NCBI RefSeq assembly: GCF_042650885.1
Contig: NZ_JBHSBU010000001.1
Span: 3,472,001 to 3,536,000 of the forward strand
Source: Chitinimonas_A lacunae
Lineage (GTDB): Bacteria; Pseudomonadota; Gammaproteobacteria; Burkholderiales; Chitinimonadaceae
DNA: 64,000 nucleotides
Direction of reading: 5' to 3'
This document shows positions 1 to 12,015 of the stretch, piece by piece; the first letter of the stretch is position 1, and each line of letters starts with the position of its first letter. The notes beneath the pieces are model-generated. The model did no database searches, was not told the DNA's origin, and worked only from the letters and a program-made list of their open reading frames with translations. Position numbers and translations under genes: made by a program.

Positions 1-83
1 GCCATCCAACCGGCCAGCACGCCGAGGCCTTGCAGCAGCCATAATGGCCACCAGGCCAAGAATTTCAGACAAACGGTCAGCAT
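1..83 (-). CDS. Lipid A lauroyl/myristoyl acyltransferase (LpxL/HtrB-like), N-terminal fragment
   Basis: Only the first 27 codons are inside the window; the gene reads leftward off the edge. The translated start, MLTVCLKFLAWW, continues into PLWLLQGLGVLAG. This is the hydrophobic N-terminal anchor with the P-L/L-L-G pattern typical of LpxL/HtrB acyltransferases, which add a secondary acyl chain to lipid A at the inner membrane. The ATG at 83-81 is the only ATG in frame in this region, and no strong ribosome binding site precedes it. The gene is divergent from metK, an arrangement I associate with other betaproteobacteria. The identification rests on a short stretch and one neighbour, so it is moderate. 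Confidence 0.5.
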   Translation of the reverse strand, partial: MLTVCLKFLAWWPLWLLQGLGVLAGWM

Positions 84-176
84 CCGGTAAGCCCATCGAT
101 CGAACGCGGCATTGTAGCGGCTTGCGGCGACGAATACCGTAGGCGGACCGTTCCAGAACCCAAGAGGAATCATCCC

Positions 177-1346
<1,170 letters not shown>

Positions 1347-1372
1347 ACCGGCCGCTGGCCCGTCCGCCAAGG

Positions 1373-1407
1373 CGCCCCGATTGAAATCGGGGCGTTTTTT
1401 ATTTTTT
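1373..1407 (+). terminator. Intrinsic terminator of metK
   Basis: A perfect inverted repeat (left arm CGCCCCGATT at 1373-1382, right arm 1385-1394) is followed directly by six T and a further T-rich run to 1407. It lies 27 bases after the metK stop. Confidence 0.92.
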
Positions 1408-1750
1408 GTTTATATACCGCTAGGAATCTTGCAGCCTTTTTGCTGATAATTTGTATTTTGCCGTAGATGCCTTCATTGAAGCGCAACGGGCCCGCCAGCA
1501 TCGCCTCCCTCGTCTGCCTGGTTGCCGTAATGCTTTTCAACCGTCCGGCTTACAAAAAATTTCCGCGCCGTCGAAGGCGATAAGCCGCAGTCGGTAAACG
1601 AGCGTATTCCAGATCTGGCGCGCATCGGCGCGCTGTCATGAAGGACCGGCAGGGGGCGGACGGCCCGGTCAGGCCGTGCCGGAGCCGCTTGCACGCTGGC
1701 GCTGCGGTCCTTAGACTGCGCCCGACCTGCATTTCTCGAATTCCCATCCC
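1408..1750. other. Gene-free region between metK and parE
   Basis: About 340 bases without a convincing gene. Short reading frames here lack family resemblance and ribosome binding sites. The segment must hold the parE promoter, but I cannot identify clear -35/-10 hexamers. No tRNA or riboswitch fold was recognised. Confidence 0.5.
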
Positions 1751-3724
<1,974 letters not shown>

Positions 3725-4081
3725 CCGGCAAGCCTGTTCTCATTCGTTATGGCCTCCACTTTTGCTCTGTCGGAGGCGGCGTGGAAGGCAAAGTGGCTTG
3801 ATGCCTTATTGTCTGCGTTCAACAGTCAGCTTGTGACGAACACGAAGACGGTTCATGGGGCAACGATTCATTCCACCTCGGAGCTGCGCGTCCGGGCAGG
3901 CCATTCTGAGCGAGAATGGGTATAGGCTAGAGCCGAGACCGCTGAGGCCAGAAAAACAATAGCCATGCGTTTTTTGCATGGCTATTTTTTATATGAGCAA
4001 TAGAAAGTAAAGCAGATAGGCTGTTATTTATGCGTAAAACGCATAGCTGAAGAGAGCCATCGGTAGAGTGGGAGGCGATTT
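3725..4081. other. Intergenic region between convergent parE and the MEMO gene
   Basis: About 357 bases with no supported gene. It contains the bidirectional terminator at 3958-3990 and a second small inverted repeat at 4029-4045 (arms TATGCGT and ACGCATA around AAA). The rest shows nothing recognisable. Confidence 0.5.
3958..3990. terminator. Bidirectional intrinsic terminator between parE and the MEMO gene
   Basis: An 11-bp perfect stem (left arm AATAGCCATGC at 3958-3968, right arm 3976-3986) is followed on the plus strand by a T run to 3990. It is preceded by an A run at 3952-3956, which gives a T run on the minus strand. It sits between converging genes, so it can serve both. Confidence 0.85.
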
Positions 4082-4888
4082 TCAGGCGTGCGCCACCGGC
4101 TCGGTATAGGCCAGCGCGGCAAAGCCGACGACACAACCCGCTTCCCCGGCGGTATCGCCCGAATTGCGCAGATCGAGCAGATGCGGCCTGAGCCCATGGC
4201 GCTGGGCGGCGCGCACCAGGCCGTTGAGCGGGGTGGCGCCGCAGGCTTGGTCGTGGCTGATTATGCCGTCGAGCGTCAGCAGGGTATTGCAGGTCTGCTT
4301 GTCAACGCGCTGGGCCAGCGCATAGGGCAGGTAGTGCGACAGGTCGCTGCTGACCACGATCAAGGTCTCGGGGCCGCCCCAGACCTGTTCGAGGACATCG
4401 GCCACCTCGTCGGCCAGGGCAGCGCCCACGGCCAGCGGCAGAATGGTGAACTGCGGCAGCAGCCGCTGTAGAAACGGTAACTGGACTTCGAGCGAATGTT
4501 CGAAGGTATGGGCGCCCGGCACGGTCGTCACCTGGGACAGGGCCAGGGCGCGGGCGGCCAGTTCGGCATCGAGGGCGACTTCGCCAAGCGGAGTGGAGAA
4601 AGCAGTGACACCCGGCAGCGCCAGACCGCGCAGCGGGGCACGGTGGGCAGGTCCGAGCAGCACCACCCGTTCGATGGAGCGGCCGCGTAAGGTCCGGTAG
4701 GCGCAGGCGGCTACCGGGGCGCAGACCTGATAGGTCGCATGCGGCACGACCAGGATCTTGGCGCTCAACTCAGGTGCGGTCAGGGCGGGGTGCAGCAGCG
4801 CATCGACGGTGTCGAGCAGGACTTCGCGGTCCTCGGGGTAGAAAACCCCGGCCACGGCCGGCGGGCGGACGGTGTGGTCGGTCGGCAT
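4082..4888 (-). CDS. MEMO1-family protein (AmmeMemoRadiSam system protein B-like)
   Basis: A 268-aa cytosolic protein of the MEMO/nonheme dioxygenase-like fold. Family hallmarks seen are the start VRPPAVAGVFYP, PHATYQVC (usually PHAGY), GPAH, EHSLEVQLPFLQ, SSDLSHY and the late CGATP segment. The histidines of PHATY and GPAH and the cysteine of CGATP correspond to the metal-binding positions known in MEMO proteins. The start is placed at the internal ATG (4888) because GAGGAG lies 8-13 bases upstream and the family motif begins six residues later; a longer frame to 4930 lacks this support. The usual partners AmmeMemoRadiSam protein A and the radical SAM AmrS are not nearby, so this copy is an orphan. 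Its substrate is unknown. Confidence 0.85.
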   Translation of the reverse strand: MPTDHTVRPPAVAGVFYPEDREVLLDTVDALLHPALTAPELSAKILVVPHATYQVCAPVAACAYRTLRGRSIERVVLLGPAHRAPLRGLALPGVTAFSTPLGEVALDAELAARALALSQVTTVPGAHTFEHSLEVQLPFLQRLLPQFTILPLAVGAALADEVADVLEQVWGGPETLIVVSSDLSHYLPYALAQRVDKQTCNTLLTLDGIISHDQACGATPLNGLVRAAQRHGLRPHLLDLRNSGDTAGEAGCVVGFAALAYTEPVAHA

Positions 4889-5130
4889 CGTGGGACTCCT
4901 CGACTCGGTGTTCAGGGCTGTAGTTTGCACTTCTGTCAGCGCCGGTCAACCGAAAATCCACATCGGACTTTCGAATTTTTAAGGAGAATCAAAGGCTTGT
5001 AAGTGGGCTGCCATGGCGCGCCGCAGCATGGGCGGCCACTGGTCCGGCAAGTCCGCTGCGCGAATCTGCCGCTTGCGGCGCTTTTGTCGTAGAATACCGA
5101 CCCTTTATCATTTGTTTTCAGGCACTTGCC

Positions 5131-7035
5131 ATGCATTATCCTGACCGGTTCGACGTTATCGTAGTCGGCGGCGGCCATGCCGGAACCGAAGCGGCGCTTG
5201 CTGCGGCGCGGATGGGCGTTAAAACCCTGCTGCTGACCCACAATATCGAAACCCTGGGCCAGATGTCGTGCAACCCGTCGATCGGCGGGATAGGCAAGGG
5301 CCATCTGGTCAAGGAAGTCGATGCCCTGGGTGGTGCCATGGCGCTGGCTACCGACCTCGGCGGCATCCAGTTCCGCATCCTCAATTCCAGCAAAGGCCCG
5401 GCCGTGCGTGCCACCCGGGCCCAGGCAGACCGGGTCCGCTATAAGGCGGCGATCCGCTCGATGCTGGAGAACCAGGCCAATCTCACCCTGTTCCAGCAGG
5501 CGGTCGATGATCTGGTGGTCGAAGGCGACCGGGTGGTCGGGGTCGTCACCCAGATCGGCATCCGCTTCGACGCCCGTGCGGTGGTGCTGACGGCGGGTAC
5601 CTTTCTCGCCGGCAAGATCCACGTCGGCCTGGAAAACCATACTGGCGGCCGTGCCGGCGACCCGGCTTCGGTCACGCTATCGGCCCGACTGCGCGAGCTG
5701 AAGCTGCCCGTCGGCCGACTCAAGACCGGCACCCCGCCGCGTATCGACGGCCGCACCATCGATTTCTCCGGCATGACCGAGCAGCCCGGGGACGATCCGA
5801 CGCCGGTATTCTCGGTCCGTGGCAACCGGGCCATGCATCCGCGCCAGTTGCCGTGCTGGATCACCCATACCAATGAACGCACCCACGAGATCATCCGCTC
5901 GGGCTTTGACCGCTCGCCGATGTTTACCGGAGTGATCGAAGGCGTCGGGCCGCGCTACTGCCCGTCGATCGAAGACAAGATCAATCGTTTTGCCGACAAG
6001 GATAGCCATCAGGTATTCCTTGAACCCGAGGGGCTCGATACCAACGAGTTCTACCCCAACGGCATCTCGACCTCGCTGCCCTTCGATATCCAACTGGCGG
6101 CCGTCCGCTCGATCCAGGGCCTGGAGAACGCCCATATCCTGCGGCCGGGCTACGCCATCGAATACGACTATTTCGACCCGCGCGCGCTCAGGGCGAGCTT
6201 TGAAACCAAGTCGATCCACGGCCTGTTCTTCGCCGGCCAGATCAACGGCACCACCGGCTATGAGGAAGCGGCTGCCCAGGGGCTGTTTGCCGGCATCAAC
6301 GCCGCCTTGCAGGTGCGCGAGCAGGAAGCCTGGACGCCGCGCCGCGATGAAGCCTATCTGGGCGTGCTGGTCGACGATCTGGTCACGCGCGGCGTATCCG
6401 AGCCCTACCGCATGTTCACCAGCCGGGCCGAATTCCGTCTGCAACTGCGCGAGGACAACGCCGACCTGCGCCTGACCGAAATCGGCCGCCAGCTGGGCGT
6501 GGTGGACGATGCGCAATGGGCGCTGTTCTGCCGCAAGCGCGATGCGATCGCGGCCGAGCGGCAGCGTCTGGCTTCCACCTGGGCCAATCCGCGCCTGGTC
6601 GAGGAGGCAGAGGCGCAGCGTGTACTGGGGCAGTCGATCGAGCGCGAATACACGCTGGAGCAGTTGCTGCGCCGTCCCAACGTGGACTACGCCGCCTTGA
6701 TGAGCCTCGCCTGTGCGGGGCCCGGGGTCGATGATCCGCTGGTGGCCGAGCAGGTGGAGATCCAGGTCAAGTACGCGGGCTATGTCGAGCGTCAGAACGA
6801 CGAAGTGGCGCGGCGTGCCGAGATCGAAACGGTCAGGCTGCCGGCCGACCTCGATTACGCCCGGGTGCCGGGGCTGTCGAAGGAAGTGCAGCAGCGGCTC
6901 AATCAGCATCGCCCCGAGACGCTGGGACAGGCTTCCCGCATCCAGGGCATTACACCGGCGGCCATCGGCCTGCTGCTGGTCCATCTCAAGCGCGGCTTCA
7001 AGGAAGCGCGCTGCGACGACAGGAAGATCGTATGA
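5131..7035 (+). CDS. mnmG: tRNA uridine-5-carboxymethylaminomethyl(34) synthesis enzyme MnmG (GidA)
   Basis: FAD-dependent subunit that with MnmE installs the carboxymethylaminomethyl group on U34 of certain tRNAs. At 634 aa it is full length. The FAD-binding Rossmann motif GGGHAGTEAALAA is at residues 13-25. The characteristic CNPSIGGIGKGHLVKEVDALGG stretch begins near residue 47, and GQINGTTGYEEAAAQG near 370. It opens the conserved mnmG-rsmG-parA-parB block. A palindrome-like GCCGC/GCGGC sequence lies in the leader near 5069-5080. No strong Shine-Dalgarno is seen. The stop overlaps the rsmG start by four bases (ATGA), so the two genes are translationally coupled. Confidence 0.97.
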   Translation: MHYPDRFDVIVVGGGHAGTEAALAAARMGVKTLLLTHNIETLGQMSCNPSIGGIGKGHLVKEVDALGGAMALATDLGGIQFRILNSSKGPAVRATRAQADRVRYKAAIRSMLENQANLTLFQQAVDDLVVEGDRVVGVVTQIGIRFDARAVVLTAGTFLAGKIHVGLENHTGGRAGDPASVTLSARLRELKLPVGRLKTGTPPRIDGRTIDFSGMTEQPGDDPTPVFSVRGNRAMHPRQLPCWITHTNERTHEIIRSGFDRSPMFTGVIEGVGPRYCPSIEDKINRFADKDSHQVFLEPEGLDTNEFYPNGISTSLPFDIQLAAVRSIQGLENAHILRPGYAIEYDYFDPRALRASFETKSIHGLFFAGQINGTTGYEEAAAQGLFAGINAALQVREQEAWTPRRDEAYLGVLVDDLVTRGVSEPYRMFTSRAEFRLQLREDNADLRLTEIGRQLGVVDDAQWALFCRKRDAIAAERQRLASTWANPRLVEEAEAQRVLGQSIEREYTLEQLLRRPNVDYAALMSLACAGPGVDDPLVAEQVEIQVKYAGYVERQNDEVARRAEIETVRLPADLDYARVPGLSKEVQQRLNQHRPETLGQASRIQGITPAAIGLLLVHLKRGFKEARCDDRKIV

Positions 7036-7676
7036 GCGAGGCGCTACAGGCACAACAACTCGAACAGGGCCTAGACCGGCTCGGACTGACGCTCGATCCG
7101 GTCCAGCAACGGCAACTGCTCGACTATCTGGCGCTGCTGAGCAAATGGAACAAGGTCTATAGCCTGACCGCGATCACCGAGCCGTCCAAAATGGTGTCAC
7201 ACCATCTGCTCGACAGCCTGGCGGCGCTGGCGCCGATTGCTGCGCGCCACCCGGCGACGCTGGCCGATATCGGCTCGGGTGGCGGCCAGCCGGGCATTCC
7301 GTTCGCCATTGCCCGGCCCGACTGGCGCATCGTGCTGCTCGACAGCAATCACAAGAAGACCAGTTTCCTCAAGCAAGCCACTATCGAGCTGGGCCTTGGC
7401 AATGTCGAGGTGGTATGCGACCGGGTCGAGCAGTTCCGCCCGGCGCAGGGCTTCGATATCGTGACTTCGCGCGCCTTTGCCGATCTGGCCGACTTCGTGC
7501 GCTGGACCCGCCATCTGCTGGCGCCGGGCGGCCGCTGGGCGGCGCTCAAGGGCGTCCATCCGTTTGAGGAGATTGCGGCGCTGCCGGCCGATGTCCGGAT
7601 GCTCGGGGTCGAACCGCTGCCGGTGCCGGGGCTTGAGGCCGAACGCTGTCTGGTCTGGGTCGAGGAGGCCGCCTGA
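7032..7676 (+). CDS. rsmG: 16S rRNA (guanine(527)-N7)-methyltransferase
   Basis: SAM-dependent methyltransferase that modifies G527 of 16S rRNA. The 214-aa length fits the family. The SAM-binding motif I is clear as ADIGSGGGQPGIPFAIARP near residues 76-94, and the family N-terminal segment LLSKWNKVYSLTAI is near 35-48. The ATG overlaps the mnmG stop by four bases, and its own stop shares one base with the parA start (TGATG), so translation through the block is coupled. Confidence 0.96.
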   Translation: MSEALQAQQLEQGLDRLGLTLDPVQQRQLLDYLALLSKWNKVYSLTAITEPSKMVSHHLLDSLAALAPIAARHPATLADIGSGGGQPGIPFAIARPDWRIVLLDSNHKKTSFLKQATIELGLGNVEVVCDRVEQFRPAQGFDIVTSRAFADLADFVRWTRHLLAPGGRWAALKGVHPFEEIAALPADVRMLGVEPLPVPGLEAERCLVWVEEAA

Positions 7677-8440
7677 TGCGTACCATTGCCATCACCAACC
7701 AGAAGGGCGGAGTAGGCAAGACCACCACGGCCGTCAATCTGGCGGCCGGACTTGCCCTGCGCGATTGCCGTGTGCTGCTGGTCGATCTCGACCCGCAGGG
7801 CAATACCAGCATGGGTTCGGGTGTCGATAAGAATGCGGTACGGCGCCATGTTTACCATCTGCTGCTGGGCACGGCCACCTTGGACGAGGTGCGGGTCCGT
7901 ACCGAGCACGGCTACGATTTGCTGCCGACCAATCGCGAGCTGGGCGGCGCCGAGATCGAACTGATCGAGGTGGAAGGCCGCGAGACCCGGTTGCGCCATG
8001 CATTGGCTACCGTGGCCGACGAATACGACTTCGTGCTGATCGACTGCCCGCCGGCGCTCAATCTGCTGACCGTGAACGGACTGGGTTGCGCGCAAGGGGT
8101 GCTGATCCCGATGCAGTGCGACTACTACGCGCTCGAAGGTCTGACCGATCTGGTCAATACCTTGCGTAAGGTGCGGCAGACGCTGAACCCGCGTATCGAA
8201 ATCTATGGCCTGCTGCGCACCCTGTACGACGCCCGCTCGACCCTGGCGCAACAGGTGACGCAGCAGTTGAGCGAGCATTTCGGCGACAAGCTGCTCGCGA
8301 CCACCATTCCCCGCAATATCCGGTTGGCCGAAGCACCCAGCTACGGCCGGCCGATCTTCGCCTACGACAAGGCATCGCGCGGCGCACTCGCCTATGGGGC
8401 GCTGGCCGACGAGCTGCTGGCGCGTCTGGCCGGAAAGTAG
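7676..8440 (+). CDS. parA: Chromosome partitioning ATPase ParA (Soj)
   Basis: Deviant Walker-type ATPase that, with ParB and parS, segregates the chromosome origin region. The 254-aa protein starts MRTIAITNQKGGVGKTTTAV; the deviant Walker A with its signature lysine (KGGVGKTT) is at residues 10-17, and DLDPQGN with the Walker A' aspartate is near 40. VLIDCPPALNLLTVN (Walker B region) is near 120. The length and the lack of an N-terminal DNA-binding domain fit chromosomal Soj-type ParA rather than plasmid ParA. It is coupled to rsmG by a TGATG junction, and parB follows after 10 bases. Confidence 0.96.
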   Translation: MRTIAITNQKGGVGKTTTAVNLAAGLALRDCRVLLVDLDPQGNTSMGSGVDKNAVRRHVYHLLLGTATLDEVRVRTEHGYDLLPTNRELGGAEIELIEVEGRETRLRHALATVADEYDFVLIDCPPALNLLTVNGLGCAQGVLIPMQCDYYALEGLTDLVNTLRKVRQTLNPRIEIYGLLRTLYDARSTLAQQVTQQLSEHFGDKLLATTIPRNIRLAEAPSYGRPIFAYDKASRGALAYGALADELLARLAGK

Positions 8441-8450
8441 GAATCCCCTT

Positions 8451-9296
<846 letters not shown>

Positions 9297-9337
9297 GTGC
9301 CGCCGGGACCGGCGGTGGTGTTGAATTTTCGTCCGAA

Positions 9338-9373
9338 AAAACAGCCAATTAGGCTGGCTTTTTGGCTGTTTTG
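9338..9373 (+). terminator. Hairpin between parB and the atp operon, likely terminator
   Basis: An 11-bp inverted repeat (left arm AAAACAGCCAA at 9338-9348, right arm 9362-9372) ends in TTTT. An alternative shorter AGCC/GGCT hairpin at 9343-9355 is followed by a T run at 9359-9363. It lies 42 bases after parB and just before the atp promoter. Confidence 0.7.
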
Positions 9374-9374
9374 C

Positions 9375-9404
9375 TTGACCGATGCCACGACAGACCGCTA
9401 ATAT
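9375..9404 (+). promoter_or_regulatory. Sigma70-type promoter of the ATP synthase operon
   Basis: TTGACC at 9375-9380 and TAATAT at 9399-9404 are separated by 18 bases, close to consensus. Transcription would start near 9411, directly behind the parB terminator hairpin. This start lies inside the longest possible atpI frame and so argues for a downstream atpI start codon. Confidence 0.7.
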
Positions 9405-9444
9405 CCGCGAGTTTTCACGGCCCACCCCACCCGGGGCACAGCTC

Positions 9445-9789
9445 GTGAAGCAGATTCGCACCGTGCTGATCGCGATGTCGGCCCTGACAGTGGCCGTTGC
9501 CGCGACAGCGTTTTTTTTCGCCGGCCCCCAAGCGATGCTCGCCGCCCTAGGTGGTGGCTCGAGCCAGATCGTGGCGGTGTTGGCGTACGGATGGATCGTC
9601 CGATCCAAAGGAATTCCGGCCCCCAAGGAAATGCTGGCTAAGCATTTCCTCGGTGAAATCGTCAAGATCATGCTGGCGCTTGCGCTGATGGTCGTCGGTT
9701 TCTACCTCAGCGGGGCGAACGTTGCCTGGTTCGCCGGGGCGTTCCTGGCCGCTTTGGCGGCCTACTGGCTGGTACTGATTCTCAAATAA
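9445..9789 (+). CDS. atpI: ATP synthase subunit I
   Basis: Small membrane protein encoded first in many atp operons and thought to help assemble the c-ring. With the GTG start at 9445 the product is 114 aa, beginning VKQIRTVLIAMSAL, and shows four hydrophobic segments. The frame could open at an ATG at 9382 (135 aa), but that ATG lacks a ribosome binding site and lies upstream of the transcription start predicted by the TTGACC/TAATAT promoter, so I chose the GTG. The sequence is only loosely conserved in this family; position and topology carry the call. Confidence 0.8.
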   Translation: MKQIRTVLIAMSALTVAVAATAFFFAGPQAMLAALGGGSSQIVAVLAYGWIVRSKGIPAPKEMLAKHFLGEIVKIMLALALMVVGFYLSGANVAWFAGAFLAALAAYWLVLILK

Positions 9790-9806
9790 TCAACTGCTAA
9801 CTAACC

Positions 9807-10616
9807 ATGTCGGCTGCACATCACCAACCCGCGAATCCTTCCGAATATATCCAGCACCACTTGGTCAACCTGCGCACGCCGCAGGAAGGCGGTGGCTTCA
9901 ATACCATCCACCTGGACACGCTGGCCATCAGTTTGTTCCTGGGCTTCCTGTTCGTCGCGGTATTCGCTTGGGTCGCCCGTCGCGCCAGCGTCGACAAGCC
10001 TTCGCGTTTCCAGCTGTTCATCGAACTAGTGATCGAGCTGGTCGATAGTCACGTCAAGGAAATCTTCCACGGCAAGAGCAAGCTGGTCGCTCCGCTGGCC
10101 CTGACCGTGTTCGTCTGGGTGTTCCTGATGAACGCCATGGACTTTATCCCGGTCGACGCGCTGCCCTGGTTCGGCCAACACGTCCTGCATCTGCCTTATC
10201 TGCGCGTCGTGCCGACCGCCGATATCAACCAGACGCTGGCCATGTCGCTGACAGTGATCGCCATGGCCATCATGCTGGGCATCAAGGCCAAGGGGCCGGT
10301 TGGCTTCTTCAAGGAATTCGTCACCACCCCGTTCCACGCCGAAAACCCGATCATGGTGGCCATCCTGGTCCCGATCAACATCTTCATGCAGCTGGTCGAG
10401 TACGGCTCGCGCGGCCTGTCGCTCGCGCTGCGTCTGGTCGGCAACATGTTCGCCGGCGAGCTGGTGTTCATGCTGATCGCCCTGTTGCCGTGGTGGGGTC
10501 AACTGATCCCCGGTGCCGCCTGGGCCATCTTCCACATTCTGATCGTTCTGCTGCAGGCCTACATCTTCATGATGCTGACCATCGTGTATTGCAGCCTGGC
10601 GGTTGAAGAGCATTGA
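9807..10616 (+). CDS. atpB: F1Fo ATP synthase subunit a
   Basis: Membrane subunit forming the proton half-channels next to the c-ring. The 269-aa protein has a long N-terminal segment before the first membrane helix and five to six hydrophobic helices. The essential arginine is at about residue 209 in the helix LSLALRLVGNMFAGEL, matching E. coli Arg210. The following conserved GEL..MLIALLPWW pattern is present. The start at 9807 gives MSAAHHQPANPSEYIQHHL, the usual proteobacterial beginning. Confidence 0.97.
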   Translation: MSAAHHQPANPSEYIQHHLVNLRTPQEGGGFNTIHLDTLAISLFLGFLFVAVFAWVARRASVDKPSRFQLFIELVIELVDSHVKEIFHGKSKLVAPLALTVFVWVFLMNAMDFIPVDALPWFGQHVLHLPYLRVVPTADINQTLAMSLTVIAMAIMLGIKAKGPVGFFKEFVTTPFHAENPIMVAILVPINIFMQLVEYGSRGLSLALRLVGNMFAGELVFMLIALLPWWGQLIPGAAWAIFHILIVLLQAYIFMMLTIVYCSLAVEEH

Positions 10617-10667
10617 TTTCGCTGTTTTTTTCTTGACTCACCATCCTCACTTTTAGGAGCAACATAA

Positions 10668-10940
10668 ATGGAAAACCTGGCCCTGATCGCTAACGTCCAG
10701 AGCTTCACCGTGATCGCCATCGGCCTGATGATCGGCCTCGCCGGCGTCGGTGCCGCCATCGGCGTGGCCCTCGTTGGTGCCAAGTTCCTGGAAGGCGCCG
10801 CTCGCCAGCCGGAATCCGCTGCCGCCCTGCAACCGAAGCTGTTCGTGATCGCCGGTCTGGTGGACGCCATCTTCATTATCTCGGTTGCCGTCGGCCTGTT
10901 CTTCGCCACCGCCAACCCGCTGCTGGCTCGTCTCGGCTAA
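10668..10940 (+). CDS. atpE: F1Fo ATP synthase subunit c
   Basis: Proteolipid of the rotating c-ring. The 90-aa product has two transmembrane helices joined by the polar loop EGAARQPES (residues 42-50). The proton-carrying carboxylate is Asp66 within GLVDAIF, equivalent to E. coli Asp61. The helix lacks the extra ligand residues of Na+-type rings, so a proton ring is inferred. A TTTTAGGAGCAAC ribosome binding site precedes the ATG; strong translation is expected because many copies are needed. Confidence 0.98.
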   Translation: MENLALIANVQSFTVIAIGLMIGLAGVGAAIGVALVGAKFLEGAARQPESAAALQPKLFVIAGLVDAIFIISVAVGLFFATANPLLARLG

Positions 10941-10993
10941 TTGTCGCGATCTGAAACACTGCGAATTAGTCTGAAACCTGTCAGGGGATAAAC

Positions 10994-11464
10994 ATGGACA
11001 TTAATGCGTCCCTTATCGGGCAAGCGCTGGTCTTCATCATCCTGATCGCCTTTGTGATGAAGTTTGTCTGGCCGCCGCTGATCGCGACCCTGGACGAGCG
11101 CGCCAAGCGCATCTCCGACGGTCTGAGCGCCGCGGAAAAAGCCAAGCATGACCTGGTGCTCGCCGAGAAAGGCGCCGCCGAGGAACTGCGCCGCGCCAAG
11201 CAGCAAGCGACCGAGATCATCGGTCAGGCTGAAAAGCGCGCTAGCCAGCTGATCGAAGAAGCGAAGGAACAGGCCCGGATCGAGGGCGACCGCCTGATCG
11301 CCGGCGCTCGCGCCGAACTGGATCAGCAAGTCCATCAAGCCAAGGAAGACCTGCGTCAACGCGTGTCGGAACTGGCCGTCGTCGGCGCCGAGAAGATCCT
11401 GCGTCGCGAAGTGGACAGCGCTCGTCATGCCGACCTGCTGACCTCCCTCAAAGCGGAACTGTAA
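10994..11464 (+). CDS. atpF: F1Fo ATP synthase subunit b
   Basis: Peripheral stator subunit. The 156-aa protein has one N-terminal membrane helix (about residues 8-26, ending FVMKFVWPPL) followed by a long charged alpha-helical and coiled-coil region rich in Ala, Glu, Lys and Arg. This is the length and plan of the E. coli subunit. It lies between atpE and atpH in the standard order, with AGGGGAT before the start. Confidence 0.97.
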   Translation: MDINASLIGQALVFIILIAFVMKFVWPPLIATLDERAKRISDGLSAAEKAKHDLVLAEKGAAEELRRAKQQATEIIGQAEKRASQLIEEAKEQARIEGDRLIAGARAELDQQVHQAKEDLRQRVSELAVVGAEKILRREVDSARHADLLTSLKAEL

Positions 11465-11470
11465 AAGCTC

Positions 11471-12007
11471 ATGGCAGAACTCATTACCGTCGCAAGACCC
11501 TACGCCGAGGCCGTATTCCGGCTGGCGAAGGAAGCGAACGCGCTGCCCGCCTGGTCCGATGCGCTTGCGGTGCTGGCTGTCGCAGCGCGTGACCCTTTGG
11601 CAGCCGAGTTCGCCGCCAATCCGCGATTCGGCGCCAAGCAGGTCCAGGCGCTTCTGATCGAGCTGCTGGGCGCCCGGGCGACCGAGCCGGTCACGAGCTT
11701 CCTTGCCGTGCTGCTGGAAAACCGCCGCTTCGTGCTGCTGCCGCTGATTGCCGAACTGTTCGAACAGTACAAGGCCACCGAGGAAGGCAGCGTGGAAGCC
11801 CAGATCGAATCGGCCTTCGAACTGACGTCCGAACAACTGGCCGACCTCACGCAGATGCTCGCAGAGCGTTGCAAGCGCCGGGTGACGGCCACCGTCAGCG
11901 TGGTCCCCGAGTTGATCGGCGGTGTGCGGATGACGATCGGTGATGACGTCATCGATGCTTCGGTGCGCGGCAAGCTCGCGAGCCTCAGTGCGGCCCTCAC
12001 CAGTTAG
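11471..12007 (+). CDS. atpH: F1Fo ATP synthase subunit delta
   Basis: Connects the F1 head to the b-subunit stalk. The 178-aa length is typical. The N-terminal six-helix domain starts ITVARPYAEAVFRLA. The C-terminal signature, ending ELIGGVRMTIGDDVIDASVRG, is the conserved delta/OSCP motif. The start lies six bases after the atpF stop. Confidence 0.97.
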   Translation: MAELITVARPYAEAVFRLAKEANALPAWSDALAVLAVAARDPLAAEFAANPRFGAKQVQALLIELLGARATEPVTSFLAVLLENRRFVLLPLIAELFEQYKATEEGSVEAQIESAFELTSEQLADLTQMLAERCKRRVTATVSVVPELIGGVRMTIGDDVIDASVRGKLASLSAALTS

Positions 12008-12015
12008 GAGTAAAC

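Noticed and set aside
9408..9420. TTTTCACG resembling half of a parS site near parB
   Set aside because: The matching second half of the palindrome is absent; a usable parS needs the near-perfect 16-bp inverted repeat.
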